A stretch of 64,000 nucleotides of DNA from Humulus lupulus. Taxonomy: Eukaryota > Streptophyta > Magnoliopsida > Rosales > Cannabaceae. Shown here piece by piece: positions 11,969 to 24,002 of the stretch (positions within the stretch are counted from its first letter, which is position 1; each line of letters starts with the position of its first letter). The stretch lies in assembly GCF_963169125.1 (NCBI RefSeq), contig NC_084802.1, forward strand, positions 114,146,903 through 114,210,902. The letters are read 5' to 3'. Position numbers and translations under genes: made by a program. The notes beneath the pieces were generated by a model. It searched no databases. It was given only the letters and a program-made list of their open reading frames with translations, and had not been told where the DNA came from.

Positions 11969-12423
11969 TTAAGAAAGAACTATATTACGAATATTTTCTA
12001 CGTGTGTCTTTAATTCTTCTCTATCCTTTTTAAATAATAGTTTTTGAACTATTATTAATTGTTTGGTCTCTATTTCTACTATTTTAGGTTGTTTGTTAAC
12101 ATATTCTAATAAATATTTTATTTCTTTCTTACTAGGAAAATTTTCAATATTTATTAAAAACTTTTCTATTTTATTAATTGTATTAGTAATTTGTTTTTTC
12201 TATTCCCTAATTTTTTATTTTGAAACTCTTGATCTTTAAGATGAGGTTTAATAATTTTATTAATCTTTAAAAAATTTCTTTTTAATATTCTTATAATATA
12301 ATAGATCTTATCTTGCATAAGATTTTGTGATTTAGCTAACTTATTTATGTCACAATCTTTACTAGAAATATGATAAATATGACAGTGATTAGAAGAATCT
12401 TTACTGTTTTTACTAATAAGCAA
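11969..12423 (-). pseudogene. Pararetrovirus small ORF1-like
   Basis: About 150 codons in two frames: MLISKNSKDSSNHCHI to about 12180, then a shifted frame (KIEKFLINIENFPSKKEIK onward) to the stop at 11969-11971. Lys- and Ile-rich, no recognised motif. First coding unit after the intergenic region, and of a length like ORF1 of badna-type viruses, whose function is poorly known. Identification rests on position and size. Confidence 0.45.
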
Positions 12424-13100
12424 TATTTTTAATAATATTATTTGTATCTTTTTTCATAAATTAATTTTATATTATTAAAAATTAATAAAATCTTGACTTC
12501 TTTGTTTTAAAAAATTGTAAGCTTGAAAATTAAATACGTTAGGTGAAAGTTAAATAAGTTCAAAAATTGTAGGCTTGAAAATTAAATATAGGTTTGAAAA
12601 TTGAATAGATTAAAAAATTGTAGGCTTCGCTATGTAAGCTTCAAAATTAATGATGTTATAGTAAATACGTTCAAAAATTGTATGCTTGACTATGGTATAA
12701 AATTGTAAGCTTGAAAAATGGTGACAACTAATAATTAGTAGTATTTATAAGTGTCTGATTTCTATTTTTGAAAATGTCACTTTTAATACTTTTTGATAAA
12801 GTTATTTGACCAGATATAAACTTATAGCTAATCTTATATTCCTTGTTTAATAACTGGATATGATGTTCATCAAGAGCATTTTCTATGTTATGTGATAAAG
12901 TATTAAATTGATTATCTAGACTTTCTTTTAGTTTATTTATTAATAGATCTATATTGTTACTATCTATATTGAGTTGACAAAGTTTATTGGTATACTATTC
13001 TTTGTTTCTAGATACATTCATATATTCTTGGTATTTTTAGTAAATAAGAACTTCTTATATATAGTTTAATTATAAAAATCCCTGTTTTTATAGATATGAA
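12424..13100 (-). other. Pararetrovirus intergenic region with diverged repeats
   Basis: Extremely AT-rich non-coding stretch between the viroplasmin-like ORF and small ORF1. Between about 12510 and 12720 a unit resembling AAAATTGTAGGCTTGAAAATT recurs five or more times with drift. This is where a caulimovirid promoter, leader and tRNA primer site should lie. I could not find the usual initiator-Met complement, so it is either mutated or lost. Confidence 0.5.
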
Positions 13101-14512
13101 AAAGACTTGGGTTTTGAGAATAAAATTTACATTCATATGATAGTAGAGTGTGGATCGAATATTTTTACTGAAACTGCAATTCTTCTAAAAAAATCTTCTT
13201 ATCATGTAAGTTTATTATTTTCTCATATAAAAGGTGACGTATCTATGCATATTCATAATTAGGGTCAACTCCAACGCAACATTTAACAAGCCTATCAATG
13301 GCATAAACAAGTTTAAAGAAGCCATAACTAGATCCTATTATATGCAATAACCAATGCTTTTATACTTTTGAAAAAATTTAAATATTTGATCGAAGATCTT
13401 TGAGAAAGCTTGGAATTTCAGAAAAAGATTCACTATCCCCTTCTACTGTCGCAAGGTGTTTTAGCAACCCATTTTATTAATAAACTTATAAAATATTATA
13501 CAATAGAAGAGAAAGCTAAGTTTGACAGTTTTCAAGACATAGAGGTTTCTCTGACTTTAGAGAATAAGATTTAAAAAGAAAGAATTGAGACTACAAGCAA
13601 GACTCCTTAGCATATTTATACAGAAATAAAAAGTCATCATCTATTATTTTAGTAAAGTGAGGATATGATGAGGATAAGGTTCATCACTTCTGGTACTTTG
13701 TTTTTTCAGAAAGGATAAGATGCGTATCACATGGGCTGCTACCTTCGGTGTTTGTGAATTGAGCATCTTATCTCTAAATCAGACTTTAAATCGTACTGCT
13801 TCCCATAGTATGGTCCTCAAGCATAAGTCAGTCGATGGAGTCTTCTGCGTCATATGACCCATCATATTGACTATTCCACTCCATTTTCTTGTCGACAACT
13901 TTATTGATAAGAAGTTATATGTCTTTAGTGGATATGGTTACTTGATTGGCAGTAGGTAGAGTGCTCTGTTGATGAAGCTGATGTCGAATGACATCCACTT
14001 GAAGCTTAAGACTGGTAATTTGGTCCCAGTAGGCTTCATTTTTTTTGTTTTAATTTTTTGTTTGCTAAGCCTTTTTCTATGATTGTTTTATTATAATAAA
14101 TACAATTGGGGCAATTTAATTCGGTTACATTTTCTTTCCCCTTATCTTTTGTATCATCCAAATAATTAAGACCCCAATACATAATAGCAGGTTTGGCTAC
14201 AGATTGTCATGACTTATATAATCCTGGTTTTTTCCCTCGAAATACTAAATAATAATAAAAAAAAATCTTACTTTGAAAGTATTATATTAGGCATTTTAAT
14301 ACTGCCTGGAAATCTCTAGGATTATTAAATAGATAGGCGTGATGAGATTTATCTAATAAACATTGTTGTTATTTACTAATGGCCTTGTGAGGGATATACT
14401 TGGTTTCACTATTACCATAACAATGTAATACTAATTCTCCGAAGGATATTGCCTCACCTTTCTCCACTGGCTGACTATATATTATTTGGTCTACTACTTG
14501 TCTATTTGCCAT
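13100..14512 (-). pseudogene. Pararetrovirus viroplasmin/TAV-like ORF downstream of pol
   Basis: Begins near ATG 14512 (MANRQVVDQIIYS). At about 14262-14160 the minus strand reads FYYYLVFRGKKPGLYKS, then a TGA, then QSVAKPAIMYWG, which fits the viroplasmin fold (Cauli_VI family: a Tyr-rich strand, then x-G-x-x-PG-x-Y). A CPNC pair and a helical segment (DQITSLKLQVDVIRHQL) follow. Similar low-complexity coding continues to about 13.1 kb with several stops. Caulimovirus-like genomes place the translation transactivator/viroplasmin gene directly after pol, as here. Assignment is by eye and not aligned. Confidence 0.55.
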
Positions 14513-14537
14513 TTGGGCTATGTGATGTATTCAAGGC

Positions 14538-16812
14538 CTACACATTCTTGGACACAATGGTTGTCGGTCCATCTGTATTATAAATTAATCCAAATAATAC
14601 ATCAGCATAATAATTATCTTGTCCTTCAATATGCTCAATAATAGGAGTATATCCTTTAATAATAAAATTATTAACGAATTTTGTCCATCTATTAGTCATT
14701 AATTTTTTATTATTTTGTCTCATTTTTTCATAGAAGCATACTATTGCTTGCCAATATGTTCTAATAGTAAACTCTTTTTTATTAATTAAATAAAGATTGA
14801 ATGCTTCTATGGAATATTCGATTCTCATTATTTTGGCATCAATACTTGTAATACTTTTTTCTTTATACTTTTCTGAAGCTTATCTTTATATTTCTTCAGT
14901 ATCTTTATTATAATATTTACTAGGCTTTCTCTTTAATATTGCGCCACATCCCTTATCACATCCATCTGTTTCTATTATTAAATCTTTAGTGATTAATGGA
15001 AGGGATTTTTTTGTAAGTATTTTACTACTTTTTTTATTTTCTTTACTAGTTTAATATCTTCATTATTGAGGTATCTTTGACCATTAAGTTTGGTCTTATT
15101 ATATAATGGCCAAAGTAATTTTGATAAAATCTTAATATATGGACGTGCATAATTTAATAATCCAAAAAATTGCTGAAAACTTTTTAAATCTTCAAACTTT
15201 TAAGGAAAATCTTGTATCTTTTTACTAATATAAACTTGTAATATTATTATCCCTTTTCCTATTTCAGATCCTATAAATTTTATATATTCTTTTCATAATG
15301 TCGTTTTCTTTTTGCTAATAATTAAACCATACTATTCAAAATTTTAAAAAATTTGTTTTAAATGGTACTCATGTTTCTTATAATCTTTGCTAAATACTAG
15401 AATATCGTCAATATATAATAAACAATAACTTAATTCATAAAATATTTTATCTATTCTTCTTTGAAATATTACTGAGGCATTTTTAAGTCTCATTGGCATT
15501 ACTAACCATTTAAATAATCCTTGTGAGCAGACAAATGCGGTCCAGGGAATACTTGCTTCTACCATTTTTATTTGGTAGAGACCTGATTTTAAGTCAAATT
15601 TACTAAAAACTCTTCAACCTTTTATTTTATTTATTAAAACATCTTTGTCTGGAATATTATAAGAGTCGTCTTCAGTATTATCATTTAACCTTTTATAATT
15701 TAGTACCATTCTACTTTTTCCCCTAACTATTTCACTTTGGTTTCTTATTAGAAAATCATGACTCCTATGTGGTGAGTCACTATGTCTAATAAATTTATTT
15801 TTTAATAATTTGTCAATATGATCCTTAAAATCCTCTTTGTCTGTAAGATTAAATTTTAGTACTTGACCATTTATTTTATAATCTGGATTTTTTATTAATA
15901 ATTTACATATTGGATTATCATTTTGTTTTAAATTTTTCACACTATCTCCGATATTTCCTTGTTTTAGTAGTTTATATATTAAATGTTCTAAATCGTTACT
16001 AACTATTAAGTAGTATAATTCTTTTCTTGTTATTATTTCTCTATCTAGTTTTATTCCTTTTATTAGATCTACTAATTCATTTTCTTCTATCAAAATTTTA
16101 TATGATCCAAATATTTTACAGTTACATTCGGTATTTTCTAAATTACTAGGATAGCCACCATGCTTCCACAACAACTCTTATTCAATGAGTATAATACTAG
16201 CCATTTTATAAATATTAACATAGTCTTTAGTAATGTTAATGACTACGTTTTGTTTTAATAGAACATCTAATCCTATAATAATATCTATATTATTCATTTT
16301 TAAGTCTCTAAGCCATACTTGCCCTGATTGATATTCGTTACTATAATCATTACAATTAGTAAATATTCGAAATTTACAAGTGTCAAGATAATATGTATAT
16401 GCAAAAGCTTTTGTATCCATTTGTTGGGCTATTCTTGGTGTACTAGATATTTTCCAATATTTTCTAGGTATTAGTGTACTATCTATTACTACGGAACTAC
16501 ATCCTTTGTCAGTAAAATAGATTATTTCTATTTTTATGTCTTTACAGATGAATAATTTATTTATTTTTAGACTGTATAGATTAATAGAATTATAAACTAA
16601 AGGTATAGTATCTATTAGTTCAGTTTTCTCTTCTTGATTATTTATTGTATTATTTATATGTTGATAGTTTATTATTTCTTCTTCTAATAGTGCTACTCTG
16701 TTTTCAAGTGTTCTAATTCTTTCTTCTATTATTAAGTTTCTATTAATTTTATTAACTTGACGGACTTCCCCTATATTAGTTTGATATAAATTATTGTAAT
16801 ACTTCGACTATT
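14538..16812 (-). pseudogene. Pararetrovirus pol: protease, reverse transcriptase, RNase H
   Basis: One main frame from 16812 to about 15.0 kb. It has a helical segment (EERIRTLENRVALLEEEI), then a protease with DKG where DTG/DSG is usual and later DIIIGLDVL. RT follows, with RSHDFLIRN, RGKSRMVLNYKRLN and the catalytic box CLLYIDDILVFS near 15410. RNase H shows ETDGCDKGCGAIL near 14970 and GQDNYYADVL near 14600, after one frame change. In-frame stops occur at 16178-16180, near 15612 and several times below 15344. There is no integrase, as expected for Caulimoviridae. Confidence 0.85.
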
Positions 16813-17320
16813 TGTAAGACCTCGGACCATTGAAAACTATTATGACATAACTACTATTTTGAATACATACATAAGAAATAACATATATTTATTTAAAACC
16901 CAAAATATTGTGCCAAATATAAAGTAAAGTATGAAATATAAAATACGGTATGGGTACCCAATGTTTAGTACATAAAAACTTAAAACATAAACTTAAATCA
17001 ATTGTTAAAATCTAGGTGCGAAAATACATAAAAACATAATTTAAAAGACTTTAAACAACGTCATCCTCGATCTTCCATCAGTCCATTCAGTCCATTCATC
17101 CTCAAGACACATACCAAGCTGCCACGAATCTTTCCCACCTTCCATGTTCATTTTACTGCATCAAGCTAAAAAAAGAAAGGAATGAGCATAATGCCCAGCA
17201 AGAAAAATCTACTAACAACATATATCATAAATCATAAACATAAGACTATAAAAATGTATATCATACAGGACTACAATATTAATGGTCATTAACTCATTAA
17301 CATGGTTTGTGATAAAACCA

Positions 17321-17445
17321 TCTAGGTCCTCTGTCTACTAATCAGGGTACGTTAGATCACAACTATAGTATATGATAACTCATCTAGGTCCTCTGTCTAC
17401 TAATCGAGGTAGGGTAAATCATAACTCTAACCATGAAAATGATGA
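17321..17445. repeat. 62-bp direct repeat, two units, in sB
   Basis: TCTAGGTCCTCTGTCTACTA starts at 17321 and again at 17383. The following halves are diverged. It lies at about the same place as the 43-bp array of sA but has a different unit. Confidence 0.65.
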
Positions 17446-18014
17446 AAATTCTTGGGGTTTGCTATCTAAGAAACTATAAGCTCCAAGCGACTACAAAACA
17501 TATTTATACATATATATATACATAGCACATATCATAGCACAAAACATATCAAAACATATAAACACACATAATCTATCCTATTTTCCTTAGTGTACAAGAA
17601 TGGGATTGGACACTCCTAAAAACCAACAGCACAAACCATGTGTTTCTAAAGAAAAGAAGATGAAAAGAAAACTAAACCATCCGAGTAGAAACTAACTGAA
17701 AACCTTAAGTTTCAAGAAACTTAAACACCTAATCAAGAATTATAAACAAGAGTTAGGATATGAATGAAAATAAAAGAAAACTAAAGAACCATGAAGAACT
17801 AAACTTAAGGATAGGAATACCTTGGATGAACTATGACTTGATCTACACCTCGATACCAAAATAACACTATATCTTACTTCCCAAGTGTTTAGAAAAGCTT
17901 AGATTGGAAAAGCTTTTATCCCAAAATCCAAGTGTTTCTCTCTATAGTAAACTTAGTAGCTTGGAGGCTCTGAACAATGCTTGAATGATGAGTGAAATGG
18001 AGGAGTACTAGGTC

Positions 18015-18024
18015 CTATTTATAG
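18015..18024 (-). promoter_or_regulatory. TATA box of solo LTR sB
   Basis: Minus-strand CTATAAATAG, identical to and collinear with the site in sA. Confidence 0.65.
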
Positions 18025-18830
18025 AGTTCAAAGAGTGAAACTAACCCCTTTTAGAATGAATATAAAATGAAAAATATTTGAATTATCGTTCAACAGATGC
18101 CCAGAACTCAGTCAAAATCGTTCAAAGGCAACTCCAAGTGTTTAAGGCTGTTTTCAAATTTAAAATACTCAAGCTTCCAAAAATTCATGCAAAGAGTGAT
18201 ATATCACCTACACTGGGCCATATATCGTCTAGAACTATATCCCGAGCCCCGTTCGTTCATTCGTGCGAAGTCGATGTGTTTTCTGTATCTCCCGTCGGTG
18301 ATATATCGGCCACTATAGCTGCAATATATTAGCATATGTTGATATATAAAACACATATTTTCACTTTTTTGAGAATATTTTTATAAACATGATTATGTCA
18401 AAACTACTCATAAAAAATACTTAAATCCTTAATAACGTGATCCACTATAGCTGCACTGAGTCAAAACGTGATCCTAACAGCTACTAGAAGGTTCTAGAGC
18501 TTCTAGATCTTTCTTTTATTTAAACTATTCATAAAAAATACTTAAATCCTTAATAAACATGATTATGACAAGTGTCACATTCTTAATAATTCTATCATAA
18601 CCAAACCATAGGTTATAATAAATAATATTTTTAGGACCAACAATATTAACCAAACCTTATGTTATAATTAATATTCTTAAACTATAGGCTAAACTTATAA
18701 AATCCATAACTGTTGCTATGAGTTTCCAACTAAGTCCCAGCTTGAACCAAAATCCACGAAAACTAACATACTACAAACTACTACTAACTACTACTACTAT
18801 CTAGCTAAGTACATATTCTGGGACACTACA

Positions 18831-18910
18831 ATTATTAATACATTTAATGCACATTTCTTGAAAACAGTTACTGCAGTTTGCTCTTTTACTATAGTTATGG
18901 TAGAATTTAT
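18831..18910 (-). pseudogene. Pararetrovirus Cys-rich (zinc-binding) segment
   Basis: An 80-bp island between solo LTR sB and E6. On the minus strand one frame reads ANCSNCFQEMCIKCINN, two C-x2-C pairs typical of the zinc-binding segment between coat protein and protease in caulimovirids. It joins in order with the helical/protease region that starts at 16812 across the solo LTR. It is truncated upstream by E6. Confidence 0.6.
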
Positions 18911-20007
18911 TGTAACACCCTATGTTTAGGGCACCGGGTAAACCCTAGTTCGAGTATTTTAATTCCCTATATTATTTATTATGTCAGTGGAACATTTTAT
19001 GTTACAAGAAGTTGTGATGTTTGAATGCTAGGTATGTTGTGGTAAGTTTAATTTTATCAGAATCCGAGACCTTTGGTCATGGACCGGGTCAAAAACCCTG
19101 CTCGGGTAAAAATCTTAAATTAATTAAATAGGAAGTAGTACGGCATAAAAATATTAATTTTGTTGGACACTGGGACTTTATAGTCGAGCCAATAAATTTA
19201 AGAAAAATTGATTGAGGATTTAATTCCAATCGACCGAGTTTAAGAATGGAAATTCTTGCCCGAGCCCCTAAGGGAATTTGGTCAATTTGAGTAAATTACC
19301 AAAATTATGTGTTATGTGACAAAATTTATTTAATTAATTTTCGCTTCGGATATTTAATTACTATAGGGTAAAATTTTGGCTAAATTTGGAGAGTGAAATT
19401 ACCAAAGGACCCTTAAGTGCATTAGAAGTGAGTTAAAAAAGGCAAGGGAATTTTAGTGTACTTAAGTGTCTATGACACCTGCCTTAGGAAGAGTAAGAGG
19501 CTACCTCAACCATTGGCTAAACCTCCAATCATTTCCCTTTTACACATCCAATCATTATTGTTCTTTTAATTTCTTTTTTCCTCAAGAAAACAAAAAATAA
19601 CCCTCTCCATTTTTCTCCCCAAAACCACAGCATAGTATCTCTCTACCCTCCATGGCTGCCATTTTCTCTCCAAGGAGCAAGAACACTCACTCTCCATTGA
19701 AGGAAGGAGACCTTCAAGACTTCTAGCATTGTAAGTTTCAAATCATAGCTCTTCCTTCTCTTATTATCTTCTTCAAATCCAAAATCCTAAGGAGTGGAAT
19801 ATGAATGCATGTGATCTAATGGCCATGCTTGGCATGGATCTTGTGTTCTAGGGTTCAAGGGAGGTTGTTCTTGGAGAATCTCAAAGTTTGAAGCTTTTTG
19901 GTGATCTAGTGAAAACAAAGCTAAGGGTTCTAGAGTTTTTGTGTTTTTCCATTCATCAAAAATCTCCTACTCTAACACTCTCCCAAAAATCTGCATGTGA
20001 AACCTAT
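18911..20007 (+). repeat. E6 5' LTR, first part
   Basis: Starts TGTAACACCCTATG directly after pararetrovirus DNA and runs to the E2 target site CCTAT (20003-20007). It continues at 30690. Non-coding. Joined length is about 4.1 kb, ending at 33728 before a tRNA primer site. A donor-like CATT|GTAAGT lies near 19729. Confidence 0.8.
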
Positions 20008-22160
20008 TGTAACGCCCTGGATAGCCAGGACCGATACACTGTGTTTATTAAGTGTCAGACTTGCTAGTTAAGTCATTTAAATGAATTCGTGATACTAAAA
20101 CTATAAAGGAGCTAGGGCTAAAAACGCTTTGGTCTCAAAAGTTACATTTTCATTGCTAAACATTGTTTATTTACACGAGATCCCAAAAATATCAGTTTAA
20201 AAGCCATTTACAAAAGTTACAAGGTTTAAATACATTAACCAGCCATACTAAGGCAAAACGAGCAGTTAGGTAATCCCTGTCCTGACTCACTCCTCGACCA
20301 TGGTGATCGAACAGCTGGCTATGCACATATCACCTCGGAGCTCTCCACCTCAGGCTTGGTCCAACTTGCCCTTGCCTTTACCTGCACCACGTAGCACCCG
20401 TGAGCCAAGGCCCAGCAAGAAAACACAACAACAACAGAGCATGAACAACTAACAGACAAGTCAATTACTCATATTATATCACATAAACTCAGATATATCA
20501 CCAGTCGGTATAATCAAGTATTTCACATACTAGGCATTTCAGTACATAACACACAATTCACAAACGATAACCAGGGCTAGCGCTCACAGGCTGCTCCCTC
20601 TGTTATCCTGTTGTTTCTGGCTCCCAGTGGCCAATTCGCGCCCCGTGCGCTAAAATCATGTACGGTACTCTTAGACCGCTTTTACATGTCCCTTGGCGTA
20701 ATACCAACATTGACATGATGTAACTCTCGGGAGCACTTTGTCCCATTACAATCATACATCCGGGTGCAGTTTTCTTACCTTTGAATTCACTGGTTTCTGA
20801 TGCCACGAAGCTGCGAGCACGGTCCTCTACCCCGAGCCTCTCCAAAGTCCTAATCACAACACAAATAAAACATCCTTTGTCACTAATCAATCCAAGGCTA
20901 CCTCCCCGGAACCAAACCCACACTCTCGGAACCCCCAAAATCCTAAAACAATACACCGAAGACATCCCCCGAACCCACGGAGCAAAGGCCTAAAATTGCA
21001 AAAATTCATGTCCTGAAATTTTCCTTGAGCCGCGGCGCAGCCTTGGTGCGCCGCGGCGCCTAGCAAGTCAGAGGCCCAATTTCGTCCAAAAGCAGCCTTG
21101 CGCCGCGGCGCCCCTTCGTGAGCCCAGAATTCTGGGTTTTCTTTCGCGTTTTTCCCGAACCCAACTCACTCCAAATCACCCCAAACTCCTTCCTAAGTCT
21201 CAAAACAAACTCTAAATCCCTAATAGACCTCACAGCAACCTAGAAACATCATGCTCAAGCTCATTCACACAATTATTCCCAAAATTCACTCTTGAGTTTC
21301 ATGCTTTAATAACCCAAACCAGAAAGTTAAAAACAACTTGAACCCAAACCCAAACCTTACTCTAAATTCCCTATCCATAACAGAAATAAGCTTCATAACT
21401 ACACAGAATCCTTACCTTGAATGGTGAGTCCAACCTCTAGCTTCAGACCTCCTTCCCCTTTGATTACCCAATTCTGAATTCATGCAAAACCAGCCACCAA
21501 TTTGTTTCAATTCTCACTTATCAACCAAAAACCAGACTTGGAACTTAAATATTCCATAGCTAAAATCTTACCTCTAAGAATTCTTGGTCTAAGCTTGCTT
21601 GACAACCTCAATCACCCCTTAATTCTCCTCCCAAGAGCTAAATTCAGCTTCCCTCTTCCATCTTAATTTTGCTCTTCTTCTAGGTCTCCAATATTCATCA
21701 GAAAACCCATCTCTCAAAGTGTTGTACGTATTGTATTTCCTTCAGCTCATTCCCATCTATTTACTGCCAAAAGACCAACTTATCCCTCTAATAATATCCC
21801 TTTCTAACTAGACCTCAAGGGCTTACTTGTCCTTTTACTAGCTTACAATTCTACCACCTCTCCAACAAATCTTGTTACTCTCTATGGTTACTAACAGCCA
21901 CACAAGTTACCAAATCACCAGTTACCATTATCTAGTTTTCTAAGACCGTCTCGGCACGTGCATCACATCGGTATCACCGCGCCCACGTGGTACGATTCAC
22001 CTATCATAATTATCACATAGCATAATTCACATAGTCATATAACATGCTTAAAATCATAATCATGCATCTTAATCATAAAAATCACACATAATTCCCATCA
22101 TGCTCTCCCGGCACACTAATCAAGGCCCTTAAGCCCTATTAGTGAATTTGGGTTGTTACA
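20008..22160 (-). repeat. E2 3' LTR
   Basis: 2153 bp, TGTAACGCCCTGG...GGTTGTTACA. On the minus strand it carries donor-like AAAG|GTAAGA (20779/20778), AAG|GTAAGG (21416/21415) and GAG|GTAAGA (21572/21571), and branch/acceptor-like CTCAC (20404-20400) with TGCAG|G (ending 20382). A GC island with CCGCGGCG motifs lies at about 21030-21125. Confidence 0.95.
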
Positions 22161-22176
22161 ACTATCCCCTCCTAAT
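22161..22176 (-). promoter_or_regulatory. E2 polypurine tract
   Basis: Minus-strand TAGGAGGGGATAGT abuts the start of the 3' LTR; the same tract is present in E4 (56321-56334). Confidence 0.8.
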
Positions 22177-22196
22177 GAGAATTTCGTCCTCGAAAT

Positions 22197-23966
22197 TTAC
22201 CTGAACAACTCCGGATACTGATCTCGCATAGCTGTCTCAAGCTCCCAGGTCGCCTCCTCGACCTTACTGTTTCTCCACAACACTTTAACCAAAGGAATTG
22301 TCTTGTTTCGCAACACCTTATCTTCTCGGTCCAAGATCTGAATTGGTTGCTCTTCATAAGCCAAATCTTCCTGTAACTCTAGATCTTCATGCCTCAATAC
22401 ATGAGTCACATCTGAGACATACTTCCGAAGCATGGAGACATGGAACACGTCATGAACTCCAGACAACGATGGCGGCAAAGCTAACCTGTAAGCCACCTGA
22501 CCAATCCTTTCCAGGATCTCGAATGGTCCAATTAATCTAGGGCTTAGCTTTCCCTTCTTACCAAACCTCCTCACCCCTCGTAGAGGTGAAACTCGAAGAA
22601 AGACGTGATCACCAACCTGAAACTCCACGTCTCTACGCTTAGGATCAGCGTAGCTCTTCTGCCTACTCTGAGATGCGAGCATCCTAGCCCGGATCTTCTC
22701 TATGGCCTCACTTGTCTTCTGAACCATATCTGGCCCTAAGTATCTCCTCTCACCCATCTCATCCCAATGGATGGGTGACCTACAGCTCCTCCCATACAAC
22801 ATCTCATAGGGATCCACTCCAATCGTTGACTGATAACTATTGTTATACGAGAATTCAATCAACGGAAGGTACTTACTCCATGAATCCTCAAAGTCAATCA
22901 CACAAACTCTGAGCATATCCTCCAACACTTGGATCGTCCTCTCAGACTGTCCGTCAGTCTGAGGATGGAAGGCTGTACTGAACTTCAACTGAGTTCCTAA
23001 AGCTTTCTGCAAACCACCCCAAAACTTGGAAGTGAAGATAGGATCCCGGTCTGACACTATAGACTTAGGAACCCCATGGAGACGTACGATCTCCCTCACG
23101 AACAGCTCAGCGCACTGATCCACAGTAAAAGTTGATCTCACTGGAAGGAAATGGGCTGACTTGGTGTATCTATCCACTATCACCCATACTGAGTCATGAA
23201 GTCCCACTGTCCTGGGTAAACCTCCCACGAAGTCCATAGTAATATCCTCCCATTTCCATGCAAGGATACCCAAGGGCTGGAGCAATCCCGCTGGTCGCTG
23301 ATGTTCTGCTTTCACCTGCTGACAGGTCAAGCATTTGGCAACGTACTCGACCACATCCTTCTTCATCCCAGGCCACCAATACAAAGTCCGTAGATCCTGA
23401 TACATCTTCGTGGTACCTGGATGAAGTGAGTATGGCGTCATATGAGACTCATCTAGTATTTCCCGTCTGATCCCCTCATCAGCTGGAACACAAATTCGCC
23501 CCTGATACCGAAGTAAACCAACCTCAGAAACAGTATAATCCTTAGCTACTCCAGCTACGACAGCCTCTCTAACCCTCTGCAACTGAACATCTGTCAACTG
23601 CCCCTCTCTAATTCGCTCTAGCAGGGTCGACTGTAGAGTAATGTTAGCCAACCGGCCCACCACCAACTCTATCCCTGCTCTAATCATCTCGTCAGCCAAC
23701 TCTCTCGAGATCTGAACAACGTTATATAACTGCCCTGGACCTCTGCGGCTCAATGCATCAGCCACCACATTGGCTTTCCCTGGATGGTAAAGAATATCAC
23801 AATCATAATCATTTACCAGCTCCAGCCAACGCCTCTGTCTCATATTCAGGTCCTTCTGAGTAAAGAAATATTTCAGGCTCTTATGATCAGTGTATACCTC
23901 ACACTTCTCCCCATAAAGATAATGCCGCCAAATCTTCAGGGCAAAAACCACTGCTGCGAGCTCCAA
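22197..23966 (-). pseudogene. E2 pol: RNase H C-part, integrase, chromodomain
   Basis: 589 open codons. RNase H remnants are [12 protein letters not shown] and [10 protein letters not shown]. The integrase has zinc ligands (H...H, CLTCQQ) and an intact catalytic triad: [20 protein letters not shown] and [10 protein letters not shown]. The GPFEIL block and a Tekay chromodomain ([19 protein letters not shown]) end at a stop 37 bp before the LTR. The segment would be functional alone, but an in-frame TAG at about 24003-24005 separates it from RT. Confidence 0.93.
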
Positions 23967-24002
23967 ATCATGAGTAGGATACCGCTGTTCATACTCCTTC
24001 AG

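Larger units (their letters stand above)
16813..18830 (-). mobile_element. sB: solo LTR, Tekay-like, inside the pararetrovirus
   Basis: A 2018-bp unit, TGTAAGACCTC...GGACACTACA, collinear with sA (same TATA box, same LTR blocks, same ending). No internal region. The flanks, CTATT and ATTAT, are not an exact 5-bp duplication. Pararetrovirus coding resumes on both sides, so it did insert there. The first splice-donor-like sites found in sA are lost here while the acceptor-like block (17186-17156) is kept. Confidence 0.85.
11271..18910 (-). other. Endogenous pararetrovirus (Caulimoviridae), interrupted and degraded
   Basis: About 5.6 kb of viral DNA, in two pieces (11271-16812 and 18831-18910) separated by solo LTR sB. 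Minus-strand order is Cys-rich segment, protease, RT (YIDDILVFS), RNase H, a viroplasmin-like ORF, an AT-rich intergenic region, two small ORFs, then the N-terminus of another ORF. There are no LTRs and no integrase. The gene order passes the viral origin, so the insert is a tandem or permuted copy. E1 truncates it on the left and E6 on the right. Stops and frameshifts throughout mark an old fossil. Confidence 0.85.

Noticed and set aside
14000..14100. Possible tRNA primer site for the pararetrovirus
   Set aside because: No run matching TGGTATCAGAGC or its complement with two or fewer mismatches was seen here or in the intergenic region.
18078..18332. Overlapping plus-strand ORFs of 84 and 73 codons
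   Set aside because: Inside solo LTR sB in its relatively GC-rich part; no counterpart conserved in sA and no domain.
20603..20965. 120-codon minus-strand ORF, repeated at 27733-28074
   Set aside because: It lies in the E2 LTR and recurs only because both LTRs are copies. It crosses the donor-like site and has no recognisable domain, so it is an LTR reading frame rather than a gene.
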